Below, in pieces: positions 16,626-25,825 of a DNA stretch of 64,000 nt. Position 1 is the stretch's first letter. Every line of letters begins with the position of its first letter. The notes under the pieces were generated by a model. It was not told where the DNA came from and did no database searches. It was given only the letters and a program-made list of their open reading frames with translations. This stretch comes from Pseudomonadota bacterium (GTDB lineage Bacteria > Pseudomonadota > Gammaproteobacteria > Steroidobacterales > Steroidobacteraceae): the NCBI GenBank assembly GCA_023433705.1, contig JAEYUC010000053.1, positions 41,259 through 105,258 on the forward strand. The letters run 5' to 3'. The position numbers and the translations under genes are program-made.

Positions 16626-19298
16626 GTGGCTCTAGCACCGGATAATCCTGAGCTGACTGCATCGGACGTCTTTTCGACGGGCGTCTGGTCCGCGCGCGGC
16701 GGCAAACCGACGCTGGGCGTCGACATCGCCTGCACCAAGATCGCGGTCGACCTGCAGAACATGCGGCGCGGAACGACCGAAGAAGTCATCCGCGAGAGCC
16801 TGATTTCCCTGCGTGATTCCTCCGGCGTCGATACGGCCTTCGTGTGGCTGCTCTCGGCCGACGGTGCGGCGGTGGAAGAAGTCCACGCGGCCCACGGCGC
16901 GCTCGCTCAATGCCGCGTCGAAGTCTGGCGTGGCACCCAGTTCAACGAATACCCCTGGCTGCGCAACCGCCTCGAGCACCTGCGCCTCTCCGAAATCCGC
17001 GACAGCGCGGCTCCGCGACGCGACCAGGGCTCGGAGAGCCGCAAATTCGCGGAGCTGTCGATCGGCTCGGTGCTGATGATCGCGATCCGCGTGCAGAACC
17101 AGCCCGCCGCCATCCTCGGTCTGGCCAATGCGTTGCCGCGCGGCGCCTGGGATGTGAACCTGCAGCTCCTGCTCAAACTACTGGGCAATTCGCTGGGCGC
17201 GGGTCTCACGCGCCTGCGCATCGAGAACCGCCTGCACAAGCTCGAGGAGCGCCTCGAGCTCGCCCAGGGCGCCGCGAACGACGGCCTCTGGGATTTCGAC
17301 ATCGAGAGCAACGAAGTCCACTTCTCGCCGCGCTGGAAACAGATGCTCGGTTATCCGGTGGACGCGGAACTCGATTCGCCGGACTGGCGCAGCTTAGTGC
17401 ACCCGGAAGACATGTCGCGCGTGCAGAGCGCGATCCGCGACCACGTCGCGGGCAAGTCGCCGATTTTCGAATCCGTCCATCGCATGAAACACCGCAACGG
17501 CGACTGGCGCTGGGTGGTGAGCCGCGCCAAGGCGCGCGTCGACGAACATGGACGCCTGTTGCGCCTGGTCGGTGTCGAGCTCGACATCACCGAGCGCAAG
17601 CTCTACGAAGAAGCGTTGTTCCGCGAGAAGGAGAGCGCGCAGATCACGCTGCAGTCGATCGGTGATGGTGTCATCACGACCGATGCGAATTCCACCGTGG
17701 ATTACATCAATCCCGTCGCAGAGCAGCTCACGGGCTGGCGGCTCGAGGATGCGATGGGGCGGCCGATCGAGGAGATCTACCGCGCGTTCCACGAGGAAAC
17801 CTGCGAGCCGCTCGAGAATCCCCTGAGCGTTTCGATCCGTCGCACGCGGCCCATCAAGAGCGTGCGCCCGATGCTGCTGATCCGCCGCGACGGCAATGAG
17901 CTCTACGTCGAGAGCACCGCGGCGCCCATCCGCGACGGCGCCGGGCAGGTGTCGGGCGGCGTGCTCGTGTTCCATGACGTGACCGAGAGCCGCGAGCTCA
18001 ATCGCCGCCTCTCGTACCACGCCTCGCACGATTTGCTGACGGGCCTCGTCAATCGGCGCGAGTTCGAAAGCCGCGTCGAGCGCGCCTTGAAGAGCGCGAA
18101 GGCGCGCGAGTCGAGCTACGCGCTGTGTTACCTCGATATCGACCAGTTCAAGATCATCAACGACACGTGCGGCCACTCGGCCGGCGACGTGTTGCTGGGC
18201 CAGGTGGGCGCGCTGCTCAAGAGCAAGGTGCGCTGGCGCGATACGCTCGCGCGCCTCGGCGGCGACGAATTCGGCATCCTGCTGGAGGCCTGTTCGCTCG
18301 ATGAGGCGCTGCGCACCGCGGAGGTGCTGCGCGAGGCCGTACGCAATTTCAGATTCACGTGGGAAGACCGCGTGTTCCGTCTCGGCGCGTCCGTCGGTGT
18401 CGTGCCGATCGCGGCCGACAACGAAGACGTCGCGTCGATCATCTCGGCCGCCGACTCGGCGTGCGCCGCCGCGAAGGAATCCGGTCGCAACCGCGTGCAC
18501 AGCTTCGCCGAGAACGACATCGAGCTCATGCGCCGCCGGCGCGAGATGCAGTGGGCCGCGCGCATCAACGCCGCGCTGGAAGAGGGCCGCTTCGAGCTGT
18601 ATCGCATGCAGATTCAGCCGCTGCAGCGCTCCGAGCCCGGCCAGCACTACGAACTGCTGCTGCGAATGCGCGACGAATCGGGCCGCATGGTCTCGCCTGA
18701 CAACTTCATCGCCGCGGCGGAGCGTTACGGTCTCACGCCCGCGATCGACCGCTGGGTCATCGAGAATGCGTTGCGCTGGCTGGTCAGCGAGGCCGACGAG
18801 CGCGAGAAACTTGCGATGTGCTCGATCAACCTGTCGGGCCAGAGCCTCGGCGATGACAAGTTCCTGCCGTTCGTGATCGAGCAGTTCCAGAAGAGCGGCA
18901 TCGACGCCTCGAAGATCTGCTTCGAGATCACCGAGACCGCGGCGGTCGCGAGCTTCAGCCAGGCGAACCGTTTCATCCAGGCGCTCAAGGAGCTGGGCTG
19001 CCGCTTCGCGCTCGACGACTTCGGCACGGGCCTCTCGTCGTTCGGTTACCTCAAGCACTTCCCGGTCGACTTCCTCAAGATCGACGGCTCGTTCGTTCGA
19101 GAGATCCTGCACGACCCGATCGACCGCGAGATGGTGCGTTCGATCAACGAAATCGGACATCTCACCGGCAAGAAGACCATCGCCGAATTCGCCGAGAACG
19201 CCGAGATCATCCAGATGCTCACGTCGCTGGGCGTCGATTACGCGCAGGGTTACGGCATCGCGCAGCCGCAGCGCGTTCTCAAGGCCGTCAACGCTTAG
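16626..19298 (+). CDS. GAF-PAS-PAS-GGDEF-EAL cyclic di-GMP signalling protein
   Basis: The 890-residue cytoplasmic protein starts at GTG with SD GGGAGAAGA. Domains in order: GAF-like (about 45-200), PAS_3 (about 215-330, with SPRWKQMLGY and VGVELDITERK), second PAS (about 335-450), GGDEF (about 460-625) and EAL (about 635-885). GGDEF has LDIDQFKIINDTCGHSAGD, an intact GGDEF signature and RWRD five residues upstream as a possible inhibitory I-site. EAL has ELLLRM, SINLSGQS, FEITETA, LDDFGTGLSSF, LKIDGSFV and IAEFAEN, so metal-binding residues look largely intact. Both diguanylate cyclase and phosphodiesterase activities are plausible. It has no membrane segment. Confidence 0.94.
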   Translation: MALAPDNPELTASDVFSTGVWSARGGKPTLGVDIACTKIAVDLQNMRRGTTEEVIRESLISLRDSSGVDTAFVWLLSADGAAVEEVHAAHGALAQCRVEVWRGTQFNEYPWLRNRLEHLRLSEIRDSAAPRRDQGSESRKFAELSIGSVLMIAIRVQNQPAAILGLANALPRGAWDVNLQLLLKLLGNSLGAGLTRLRIENRLHKLEERLELAQGAANDGLWDFDIESNEVHFSPRWKQMLGYPVDAELDSPDWRSLVHPEDMSRVQSAIRDHVAGKSPIFESVHRMKHRNGDWRWVVSRAKARVDEHGRLLRLVGVELDITERKLYEEALFREKESAQITLQSIGDGVITTDANSTVDYINPVAEQLTGWRLEDAMGRPIEEIYRAFHEETCEPLENPLSVSIRRTRPIKSVRPMLLIRRDGNELYVESTAAPIRDGAGQVSGGVLVFHDVTESRELNRRLSYHASHDLLTGLVNRREFESRVERALKSAKARESSYALCYLDIDQFKIINDTCGHSAGDVLLGQVGALLKSKVRWRDTLARLGGDEFGILLEACSLDEALRTAEVLREAVRNFRFTWEDRVFRLGASVGVVPIAADNEDVASIISAADSACAAAKESGRNRVHSFAENDIELMRRRREMQWAARINAALEEGRFELYRMQIQPLQRSEPGQHYELLLRMRDESGRMVSPDNFIAAAERYGLTPAIDRWVIENALRWLVSEADEREKLAMCSINLSGQSLGDDKFLPFVIEQFQKSGIDASKICFEITETAAVASFSQANRFIQALKELGCRFALDDFGTGLSSFGYLKHFPVDFLKIDGSFVREILHDPIDREMVRSINEIGHLTGKKTIAEFAENAEIIQMLTSLGVDYAQGYGIAQPQRVLKAVNA

Positions 19299-19302
19299 TC
19301 AC

Positions 19303-19345
19303 GCGCAAGCTATTCTCAGGCGCAAGCTATTCTCAGGCGCAAGCG
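19303..19345 (+). repeat. 17-bp tandem repeat, about 2.5 copies
   Basis: GCGCAAGCTATTCTCAG occurs twice in tandem (19303-19319 and 19320-19336), followed by a partial GCGCAAGCG copy. It begins 5 nt after the GGDEF-EAL stop codon. Too few copies and no spacers for CRISPR; slippage-prone short repeat. Confidence 0.8.
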
Positions 19346-19355
19346 CCACTATTCA

Positions 19356-19374
19356 CGCCGTCGAAGCGACGGCG
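19356..19374. terminator. Possible bidirectional terminator hairpin
   Basis: CGCCGTCG and CGACGGCG pair with a 3-nt AAG loop between convergent genes (GGDEF-EAL and DUF6445). There is only a short TTT after the downstream CGTCCGTCG on the plus strand, so intrinsic termination is uncertain. Confidence 0.5.
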
Positions 19375-19396
19375 TCCGTCGTTTGACGTAAGGATC

Positions 19397-20134
19397 TCAG
19401 AACCAGGGCTTGGGCTGAAAACCCTTCGGGCGCATCTGGATTCGCGAGTTCACCGAGAAACGTCCCGTCCGCGGATCCGGGTCGAACTTGAATTGCCGAT
19501 CGATATCCGCGGAATGCAGCGCGTTCGAGGGGTAGAGCACCAGGCGATTGAACGCGACCTGGGTCGATGCGATCCGCTCGAACATTTCCGTGTCGCCGTT
19601 GATGTAGTCCTGTGTCGTCAACGGCTTCTCGCGCAGCTCCTGCTCCAGCACCGACCGGTAACGTTCGTGGCGAAACTCGGGGATGAGTTCGTAGCCGGTC
19701 TTTCGATGCCGGTAGAGAGACGTGCCCGTGTACGTGGGCGAGCACAGGTAATGCACCGTCGAGTAACCGTTCGCGGCCGTGCCGTCGATGTGCGGCATGC
19801 ACTGGACGGGTTTGAGATCCGCGGGCTTCGTCGTGACCACGCACAGGTAGCTGATCGCGCTGTGCAGTTCGAGATCGGGCAGTGAATAGGCCTCGTTGAC
19901 CGCCTTGGTCAGCCCCTTGCGCAGCACCTGTAGATAGGACCGTGGCGCCGGCGCACGCAGACCCGGGTACATGTCCGTCGGTGGCGCGAGCGCGGCTCGA
20001 GAGGCCGCGTACTCGACGAGTTCTTCGGGCCGGGCGAGCAGGTTGTCGACGATCAGCAGCGGAATCCGCTGGGCGCCGACGTGCTCCACCCGGATGCCGA
20101 GATCCGGGTGTGTGTCGAGCTCGAGCTCAGGCAT
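19397..20134 (-). CDS. DUF6445-type protein with Fe(II)/2-oxoglutarate dioxygenase-like motif
   Basis: The 245-residue protein matches the DUF6445 group usually found beside SapC and flavin-dependent halogenases. It carries an HxD...H...R pattern: MPHIDGT (His115, Asp117), then SNALHSADI (His207) and SVNSRIQM (Arg231). This is the arrangement of iron and 2-oxoglutarate ligands in prolyl hydroxylase-like folds. The flanking STVHYLCSP and NRLVLYPS strands fit that fold. It probably hydroxylates a peptide or amino acid side chain, but the substrate is unknown. Its start overlaps the SapC stop by 8 nt. No halogenase or TonB receptor gene is next to it here. Confidence 0.75.
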   Translation of the reverse strand: MPELELDTHPDLGIRVEHVGAQRIPLLIVDNLLARPEELVEYAASRAALAPPTDMYPGLRAPAPRSYLQVLRKGLTKAVNEAYSLPDLELHSAISYLCVVTTKPADLKPVQCMPHIDGTAANGYSTVHYLCSPTYTGTSLYRHRKTGYELIPEFRHERYRSVLEQELREKPLTTQDYINGDTEMFERIASTQVAFNRLVLYPSNALHSADIDRQFKFDPDPRTGRFSVNSRIQMRPKGFQPKPWF

Positions 20135-20942
20135 TCGGTCCCTGCCCGAGCGGTGCTTCCTTGTTCAGTCGCGCGACTCGCGAGAGCAACTTGGGCCACA
20201 GGCTCAGCGACAGCAGATGAGCGTAAACGAGGCCCGGTACGCCGATGTCGCGCAACTTGAGGTATGTGTCCGTGGGAAGCGCGTTGAGTTTTTCCTCCGA
20301 GACGCGCAGGCAATCTTCGATCTTCTGCGGCGGCGCCTGCGTGCCGTCGGGATTCGCTCGCGGCACGGTCAGTTCCATGCTCTCGAACAGGCCGTGTTGA
20401 TCGAGCAGGCGAATGAGATCGCGCGTGCGTCGCGCGAGCTCTTCGAACTTGTTGCAGGTCTTGATCGCGTCCTTCGTGTATTGCGAGGGCTGCCCGTTCT
20501 CGAAGAACGGAATTTCAGGCCGGTCCGAGATCGTCCCGGCTGCCCGATCCACGCACAGGATCATGCGGCCGCTTCCGCCCAGCGGATCGCGTACGCCTTC
20601 GGTCGCCACGGGCAGGAACGGATAACGCCGCGCGAACGCGGGTACGTAGGCATCGGGATCCATCGACCCGTCCGGCGCGATGAAGACGTTCACGCCCGGA
20701 AACGGTCCCATCAGGGCCAGGGGAATCTTCGACTGGCGGGAGAAAATGATGGGGTAACACACCGCGGCGTGCTGGAACTCGTCCGCCGTGATCGGCACCG
20801 CGTAGGTCCCCCGCAGGTACTCATACGGGTTCACGGTCAGCGACACACCGAGTGCGCCGTGATCGTCGGGAGTGAAAGGCTCGAGCTGCTGATAGAAGAG
20901 TACGGAGCCGACGTTGACGGGCCGCTGACCGGCGTTGTTCAC
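20127..20942 (-). CDS. SapC family protein
   Basis: The 271-residue protein shows SapC-family blocks. These are VNPYEYLRGTYAVPITADEF near the N-terminus, YPIIFSRQSKIPLALMGPFP and VPAFARRYPFLPV, then a C-terminal LKLRDIGVPGLVYAHLLSL. SapC was named in Campylobacter S-layer loci. Across proteobacteria it accompanies TonB receptors, tryptophan halogenases and DUF6445, probably in modification of surface or secreted compounds. It is upstream of DUF6445 in a two-gene operon. It is divergent from the GH95 gene, with a 135-bp shared upstream region. Confidence 0.85.
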   Translation of the reverse strand: MNNAGQRPVNVGSVLFYQQLEPFTPDDHGALGVSLTVNPYEYLRGTYAVPITADEFQHAAVCYPIIFSRQSKIPLALMGPFPGVNVFIAPDGSMDPDAYVPAFARRYPFLPVATEGVRDPLGGSGRMILCVDRAAGTISDRPEIPFFENGQPSQYTKDAIKTCNKFEELARRTRDLIRLLDQHGLFESMELTVPRANPDGTQAPPQKIEDCLRVSEEKLNALPTDTYLKLRDIGVPGLVYAHLLSLSLWPKLLSRVARLNKEAPLGQGPNA

Positions 20943-21077
20943 GAATACGTTTCCTCACCGCCGCGTGGACCGGAAATGGGACTGGGCGGCCGCGGATGAT
21001 TTTCCGCCCAGAATTCCGCGTGGCTGGTGAGCGTCCCGCGCGGTCGGCCTATATGATCCCGCGCGAGGGAGAAAAAC
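20943..21077. promoter_or_regulatory. Divergent promoter region between SapC and GH95
   Basis: The 135-bp gap contains TATATGAT at about 21049-21056, a reasonable -10-like element reading towards GH95, but without an obvious -35. GAGGGAGAAAAAC then gives a strong Shine-Dalgarno for GH95. No clear operator palindrome is seen. Confidence 0.35.
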
Positions 21078-23474
21078 ATGCGCCGAACCGGACTGCTGAT
21101 CTCGATCACTGCCTGCGCCTGCAGTTTCGCATCGATCGGCCGGGCCGCCAACACACTCATCTGGTTCGACAGGCCCGCCACCGACTGGGAAAAGGAGGCG
21201 CTGCCCATCGGCAACGGGCGCATTGGCGCGATGGTGTTCGGCGGCATCGAAACCGACCGCATCCAGTTCTCCGAGAAATCCCTATGGACCGGAGGCCCGG
21301 GCGCGGAGGGCGGTTACGACTTTGGCCTGCCGCGGGAATCCCGGGCGGAGGCGGTGCGATCGATCGGCGAACGATTGCTCGACGGCACGCAACTCGATCC
21401 CAAGCTCGTCGTCGGCGAGCTCGGCCGCAAGATGCAGAACTACGGCGATTACCAGAGTTTCGGCGACCTCGTCGTCGACATCGAGCCGGGCACGGAACCG
21501 GCGACCGAGTACCGGCGCGAGCTCGATCTCGACGCCGGCGTCGCGCGCGTGAAATACCGCCAGGGCGAGATCGGTTATCGCCGCGACTATGCCGTGTCCT
21601 ACCCGGACCAGGTGTTCGTCGGCCGCTGGTACAGCACGAGCGGACAGAAGATGCGCGTGCGTTTCACGGTTCCCGGCAATCGCAGCGTCACGCGCGAGGT
21701 GACTCCCGGGCTCATCACCGTGTCGGGCGCCCTCGAGTCGAACGGGTTGCGCTACGCGGCGCTCGTGCGAGTGATCACCAACTGCGGCACCCAGACGCCG
21801 GAAGGCGATTCGCTGCAGATCGTCACCGACTGCCCGATGACGATCGTCGTCGCGGCGCGAACCAACTACCGCATGCGGTATCCGGACTACCGCGATGCCG
21901 TCGATCCGGTCGCGCTGGCCGAGAAGGACATCAAGGCGATCGGGAAGGAGCAATTCGGCAGCATCGCTTCCGAACACACGCGCGATCACCAGGCGCTGTT
22001 TCGGCGCCTGCGAATTTCGCTCGGCGGGAAGGCGCCGCGGATTCCGACCGACCGGTTGCGCGCGCAGTATCCCGGCGGCAACGCCGCGGCCGATCGCGCG
22101 CTCGAGGAACTCTATTTCAACTACGGCCGCTATCTGCTGGTCGCCGCGTCGCGCGCGGGTTCGTTGCCGGCGAACCTGCAGGGCGTGTGGAACGACAAGG
22201 ACACTCCGCCCTGGAACGCCGACTACCACGTCAACATCAACCTGCAGATGAATTACTGGCCGGCCGAGTCCGCGAATCTCGCGGAGACGGCCACGCCGCT
22301 GTTCGATTTCGTGGAGCACCTCGTGTCGCCCGGGCGGATGTCCGCCGAGCGTTACTTCGGCGCGAAAGGCTGGACGCTGTTCCTCAACACCAATGCCTGG
22401 GGTTACGTCGGGCCGATCGACTGGCCGACCGCGTTCTGGCAACCCGAAGCATCCGCCTGGCTCGCGCAGCACTTCTACGAGCACTACCGGTTCAGCCGCG
22501 ACGGGGATTTCCTCAAGAAACGCGCCTGGCCGGTCATGAAAGGCGCGGCGGAGTTCTGGCTCGACGCGCTGGTCACGGATCCGCGCGACGGGACACTCGT
22601 CGTCTCGCCCAGCTACTCGCCCGAGCACGGGCCGTTCACGGCCGGCGCCGCGATGTCGCAGCAGATCGTGGCGGACCTGTTCACGAACACGGTCGCCGCG
22701 GCGGAGATCGTCGGCGACAAGGCCTTCGGCAAACGCGTCGCGGATGCGCTCGCGAAACTCGACCGTGGATTGCGCGTCGGCAAATGGGGTCAGCTCCAGG
22801 AATGGAAGGTCGACCTCGACGATCCCAAGAGCGATCACCGTCACGTCTCGCATCTGTTCGCGCTGCATCCGGGAAACGCGATCGGCGCCCACACGCCGGA
22901 CCTCGCGAAGGCGGCGCGAGTCACGCTCGACGCGCGCGGCGACGCGAGCACGGGCTGGAGCCGCGCGTGGAAGATCAACTTCTGGGCGCGCCTGCTCGAC
23001 GGCGATCGCGCGCACAAACTACTCGAGGGCCTGCTGCGCGACAGCACGCTGCCGAACCTCTGGGATACGCATCCGCCGTTCCAGATCGACGGGAACTTCG
23101 GCGCGACGGCCGGCATGGTCGAGATGCTGCTGCAGAGCCACAACGACGAGATCGCGATCCTGCCCGCGCGTCCGGCGGCGTGGAAAAAAGGCGAGGTGGT
23201 CGGGCTGCGCGCGCGCGGCGACGTCACGGTGGACATCGCCTGGGACGAGTGCGGCCCGCGCGAAATCCAGCTCGTGACCGGCCGCGACGGCCCGATCGTC
23301 GTCCGCTCGCCGATGTTTGGCGGGGAGTTCGCCGTTGCCAGAGAATCATCGAAGCCGGGCCGGATGACGGGCGAGGGTGACCGCCGCGGTTTCGTCGCCA
23401 AGCGGGGCGGCGTATATGTTTTTCAGCGGGGCGAGGCGGCCGGCGCCGGCTGCGGCGCCACGCCGGCGACGTGA
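21078..23474 (+). CDS. Glycoside hydrolase family 95 (alpha-L-fucosidase / alpha-L-galactosidase type)
   Basis: The 798-residue protein begins with a Sec signal peptide (about residues 1-24, MRRTGLLISITACACSFA) and continues directly into the GH95 N-terminal domain: WFDRPATDWEKEALPIGNGR, IGAMVFGG and FSEKSLWTGGP. The (alpha/alpha)6 catalytic domain includes NLQGVWNDKDTPPWNADYHV, NINLQMNYWPAE (paired Asn residues) and PPFQIDGNFGATAGMVEMLL (catalytic-site Asp). GH95 enzymes release 1,2-linked L-fucose or L-galactose from xyloglucan and glycans in the periplasm or outside. A strong GAGGGAG SD precedes the ATG. The stop codon forms the base of a downstream hairpin. Confidence 0.93.
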   Translation: MRRTGLLISITACACSFASIGRAANTLIWFDRPATDWEKEALPIGNGRIGAMVFGGIETDRIQFSEKSLWTGGPGAEGGYDFGLPRESRAEAVRSIGERLLDGTQLDPKLVVGELGRKMQNYGDYQSFGDLVVDIEPGTEPATEYRRELDLDAGVARVKYRQGEIGYRRDYAVSYPDQVFVGRWYSTSGQKMRVRFTVPGNRSVTREVTPGLITVSGALESNGLRYAALVRVITNCGTQTPEGDSLQIVTDCPMTIVVAARTNYRMRYPDYRDAVDPVALAEKDIKAIGKEQFGSIASEHTRDHQALFRRLRISLGGKAPRIPTDRLRAQYPGGNAAADRALEELYFNYGRYLLVAASRAGSLPANLQGVWNDKDTPPWNADYHVNINLQMNYWPAESANLAETATPLFDFVEHLVSPGRMSAERYFGAKGWTLFLNTNAWGYVGPIDWPTAFWQPEASAWLAQHFYEHYRFSRDGDFLKKRAWPVMKGAAEFWLDALVTDPRDGTLVVSPSYSPEHGPFTAGAAMSQQIVADLFTNTVAAAEIVGDKAFGKRVADALAKLDRGLRVGKWGQLQEWKVDLDDPKSDHRHVSHLFALHPGNAIGAHTPDLAKAARVTLDARGDASTGWSRAWKINFWARLLDGDRAHKLLEGLLRDSTLPNLWDTHPPFQIDGNFGATAGMVEMLLQSHNDEIAILPARPAAWKKGEVVGLRARGDVTVDIAWDECGPREIQLVTGRDGPIVVRSPMFGGEFAVARESSKPGRMTGEGDRRGFVAKRGGVYVFQRGEAAGAGCGATPAT

Positions 23475-23500
23475 TGCACCGCGGGATGGAGCGGTGCATC
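23473..23500 (+). terminator. 10-bp stem hairpin after GH95
   Basis: GATGCACCGC (23473-23482) pairs perfectly with GCGGTGCATC (23491-23500) around an 8-nt loop, beginning in the TGA stop codon. No T-tract follows, so it may stabilise mRNA or act with Rho rather than as an intrinsic terminator. Confidence 0.5.
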
Positions 23501-23602
23501 CGGGAATTTCGCACTAAGGGTGGGAGAATCGGCACGCTGGCGACAGAATAGATAGAGCGCCGACCGCCGAAATCTAACTAACGCGGCGCCCCGGAGTTCC
23601 CC

Positions 23603-24616
23603 ATGAGCCCGCCCGTAAAAGTCTGCCACGAACGTCCGCTGCCGACGGAACAGATGCGCGCCCAGGCGACCGTGCGCCGGGGCGGTGCGACGCGTGCCAT
23701 CATCGTCGCGCGCAAGATGTGGATCAACGGTTCGACGTTGCGGGTGCGCTTCATGGGCGGGACGCCGCAGGAACAGAACACCGCGCGCCAGGAGGCCAAC
23801 TGGTGGACGCAGCATGCCAACCTCAAGTTCGTGTTCAACAACGACCCGGACGCCGAGATCCGCATAACCTTCGATCCCGATGACGGCGCGTGGTCGTACA
23901 TCGGCACGGATTGCCGGCAGATCCCGATTTCCTCGCCCACGATGAATCTCGGTTTCCTCGACGGCGGCACCGCCGCCCATGAATTCGGACACGCCATCGG
24001 TCTCGGCCACGAGCACCAGAATCCCTCCGGCGGCATCGAGTGGAACGAAGAAGTCGTGATCGAGGATCTCAAGGGGCCGCCCAACTTCTGGGACGAGGCC
24101 ACTATTCGTCACAACGTGCTCGAGAAGTATTCGGTCGATCAGATCCGCGGCACGCAGTTCGATCCCGATTCGATCATGCTGTATTTCTTCCCGGACAGCT
24201 GGGTGAAGAACGGCGAGGGCACCAAGGCGAATTCGGTCCTGTCGGACCTCGACAAGGCGTTCATCGCGAGCGCGAAGGCCTATCCGAAAATCGCCAGGCC
24301 CGTCACCGCCATAGCGGTGAATGCGAAGGCGGCCACGCGCGCGGCCATCGGCAAGGGCGGCGAGGAGGATGTGTTCGAGTTCGAGGCGAAGAAGGCCGGC
24401 AAACACGTCATCTCCACCGGTGGCAACACCGATGTGGTGTTGAAGCTGTTCGGTCCGAACGATCAGACCCGGCTCATCGCCGAGGACGACGACAACGGAG
24501 TCGGCTTCAACGCGCGCATCCAGGCGAGCCTCGTGCCCGGAACCTATTTCGCGCAGGTTCGGCACTACCGGCCGACCGGGACCGGAAAGTATTCGATTCG
24601 CGTGCAGCGCGGTTGA
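23603..24616 (+). CDS. Astacin/M12A-like metzincin protease with PPC domain
   Basis: The 337-residue protein carries the zinc signature HEFGHAIGLGHEH (HExxHxxGxxHE, residues about 127-139) and a Met-turn SIMLY about 50 residues later. This arrangement is typical of astacin-like metzincins. Residues about 250-335 look like a bacterial pre-peptidase C-terminal (PPC) beta-sandwich (DVFEFEAKKAGKHVIST, LVPGTYFAQVRHY). PPC domains are normally on secreted proteases, yet no Sec or Tat signal is visible: the N-terminus is MSPPVKVCHERPLPTEQMRA. It may be exported non-classically or act inside. No better upstream start is present. Confidence 0.85.
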   Translation: MSPPVKVCHERPLPTEQMRAQATVRRGGATRAIIVARKMWINGSTLRVRFMGGTPQEQNTARQEANWWTQHANLKFVFNNDPDAEIRITFDPDDGAWSYIGTDCRQIPISSPTMNLGFLDGGTAAHEFGHAIGLGHEHQNPSGGIEWNEEVVIEDLKGPPNFWDEATIRHNVLEKYSVDQIRGTQFDPDSIMLYFFPDSWVKNGEGTKANSVLSDLDKAFIASAKAYPKIARPVTAIAVNAKAATRAAIGKGGEEDVFEFEAKKAGKHVISTGGNTDVVLKLFGPNDQTRLIAEDDDNGVGFNARIQASLVPGTYFAQVRHYRPTGTGKYSIRVQRG

Positions 24617-24672
24617 GCCGACTTCGCTGATTGTCTGGCCGGGGTGAGGAGGCGCAGGCTAATCTTGCGCCC

Positions 24673-25815
24673 ATGAACCCCTACGTCATTCCGTGGATGG
24701 ACGATGACCTCGAAGTGTTTCGCGACACGGTCGTACGTTTCATCGAATCCGAGATGGTTCCGAACGACGCGCGCTGGCGCGAGCAGCACCACGTCGACCG
24801 CGAGACCTGGCGCAAGGCCGGCGAAACGGGACTGCTGCTGCTCGACGTGCCCGCCGAATACGGCGGTGGCGGCGGCGATTTCCGTCACGAAGCGGTGATG
24901 TACACCGAGCTAGCCCGCCGCGGTCTCGGCGCATTCGGCCAGGGCGTGCACAGCATGTGCGCGCACTACGTGCTCAACCACGGCACGGAGGAACAGAAGA
25001 AGCGCTGGCTGCCGCGCATGGCCGCGGGCGAGCTCATCGGCGCGATCTGCATGACCGAACCCGGGACGGGATCGGATCTGAAAGGCATCCGTACCCGCGC
25101 GACGAAGCAGGGCGATCACTACGTCGTCGATGGCGGGAAAACGTTCATCACGAACGGTTTCCTCGCCGGGCTGCTCATGCTCGTGGTGCGCACCGATCCG
25201 GATCGCAACAAGGGCCTGTCCATCCTGATGGTGGAGACGAAGGACCTCGCCGGTTATCGCGTCGGCCGCGTGCTCGACAAGATGGGGCTTCACGGCCAGG
25301 ACACCTCCGAGTTGTTCTTCGAAGGCGTCAAGGTGCCGGCCGACTGCCTGCTCGGCGGCGTCGAGGGCGAGGGCATGCACCAGCTCATGCACGATCTGCC
25401 GTACGAACGCACGGTCATCGCCGTGGGCGCGGTGGGCGCGATGGAAGGCGGTATCGACGAGACATTGAAGTACGTGCGCGAGCGCAAGACCTTCGGCAAG
25501 CCGGTCTGGGATTACCAGAACACGCGTTTCAGGCTTGCGGAGCTCGCGAGCATCGCGCGTATCGCCCGTGTGTTCTCGGATCGCTGCGTCGTCGATCTCG
25601 TCGCGGGCAAGCTCGACACCGAGACCGCGTCGATGGCCAAGTGGTGGATCACGGACATGCAGCAGCAGGTGCTCGACGAATGCGTGCAGCTGCACGGTGG
25701 CTACGGCTACATGAACGAATACCTCGTGTGCCGGTTGTTCGCCGATTCGCGCGTGCAGCGCATCTATGGCGGCACGAACGAGATCATGAAAGAGGTCATA
25801 GCCCGGGGGCTCTAG
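24673..25815 (+). CDS. Acyl-CoA dehydrogenase, long-chain/isovaleryl type
   Basis: The 380-residue flavoenzyme has the ACAD signatures ICMTEPGTGSDL and FITNG with VVRTD. The catalytic base of the LCAD/IVD branch is seen as DLPYERTVIA (Glu about residue 246). The MCAD-type Glu position in the C-terminal block is Gly (IYGGTNEIMKEVIAR), exactly as in LCAD. It should oxidise acyl-CoA to the 2-enoyl-CoA, passing electrons to ETF. I chose ATG 24673, just before the conserved N-terminus; an earlier in-frame start at 24631 has no support. It lies 10 bp before the DUF3667 gene. Confidence 0.93.
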   Translation: MNPYVIPWMDDDLEVFRDTVVRFIESEMVPNDARWREQHHVDRETWRKAGETGLLLLDVPAEYGGGGGDFRHEAVMYTELARRGLGAFGQGVHSMCAHYVLNHGTEEQKKRWLPRMAAGELIGAICMTEPGTGSDLKGIRTRATKQGDHYVVDGGKTFITNGFLAGLLMLVVRTDPDRNKGLSILMVETKDLAGYRVGRVLDKMGLHGQDTSELFFEGVKVPADCLLGGVEGEGMHQLMHDLPYERTVIAVGAVGAMEGGIDETLKYVRERKTFGKPVWDYQNTRFRLAELASIARIARVFSDRCVVDLVAGKLDTETASMAKWWITDMQQQVLDECVQLHGGYGYMNEYLVCRLFADSRVQRIYGGTNEIMKEVIARGL

Positions 25816-25825
25816 CCAGCGGTTC

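Noticed and set aside
17394..19160. 588-codon minus-strand frame under the GGDEF-EAL gene
   Set aside because: It lies fully antisense to a gene with intact domain motifs; composition is shadow-like.
19303..19345. Short tandem repeat considered as CRISPR
   Set aside because: Only about 2.5 contiguous copies without spacers and no cas genes.
21282..23015. 577-codon minus-strand frame under GH95
   Set aside because: Antisense to conserved GH95 blocks and lacks recognisable domains.
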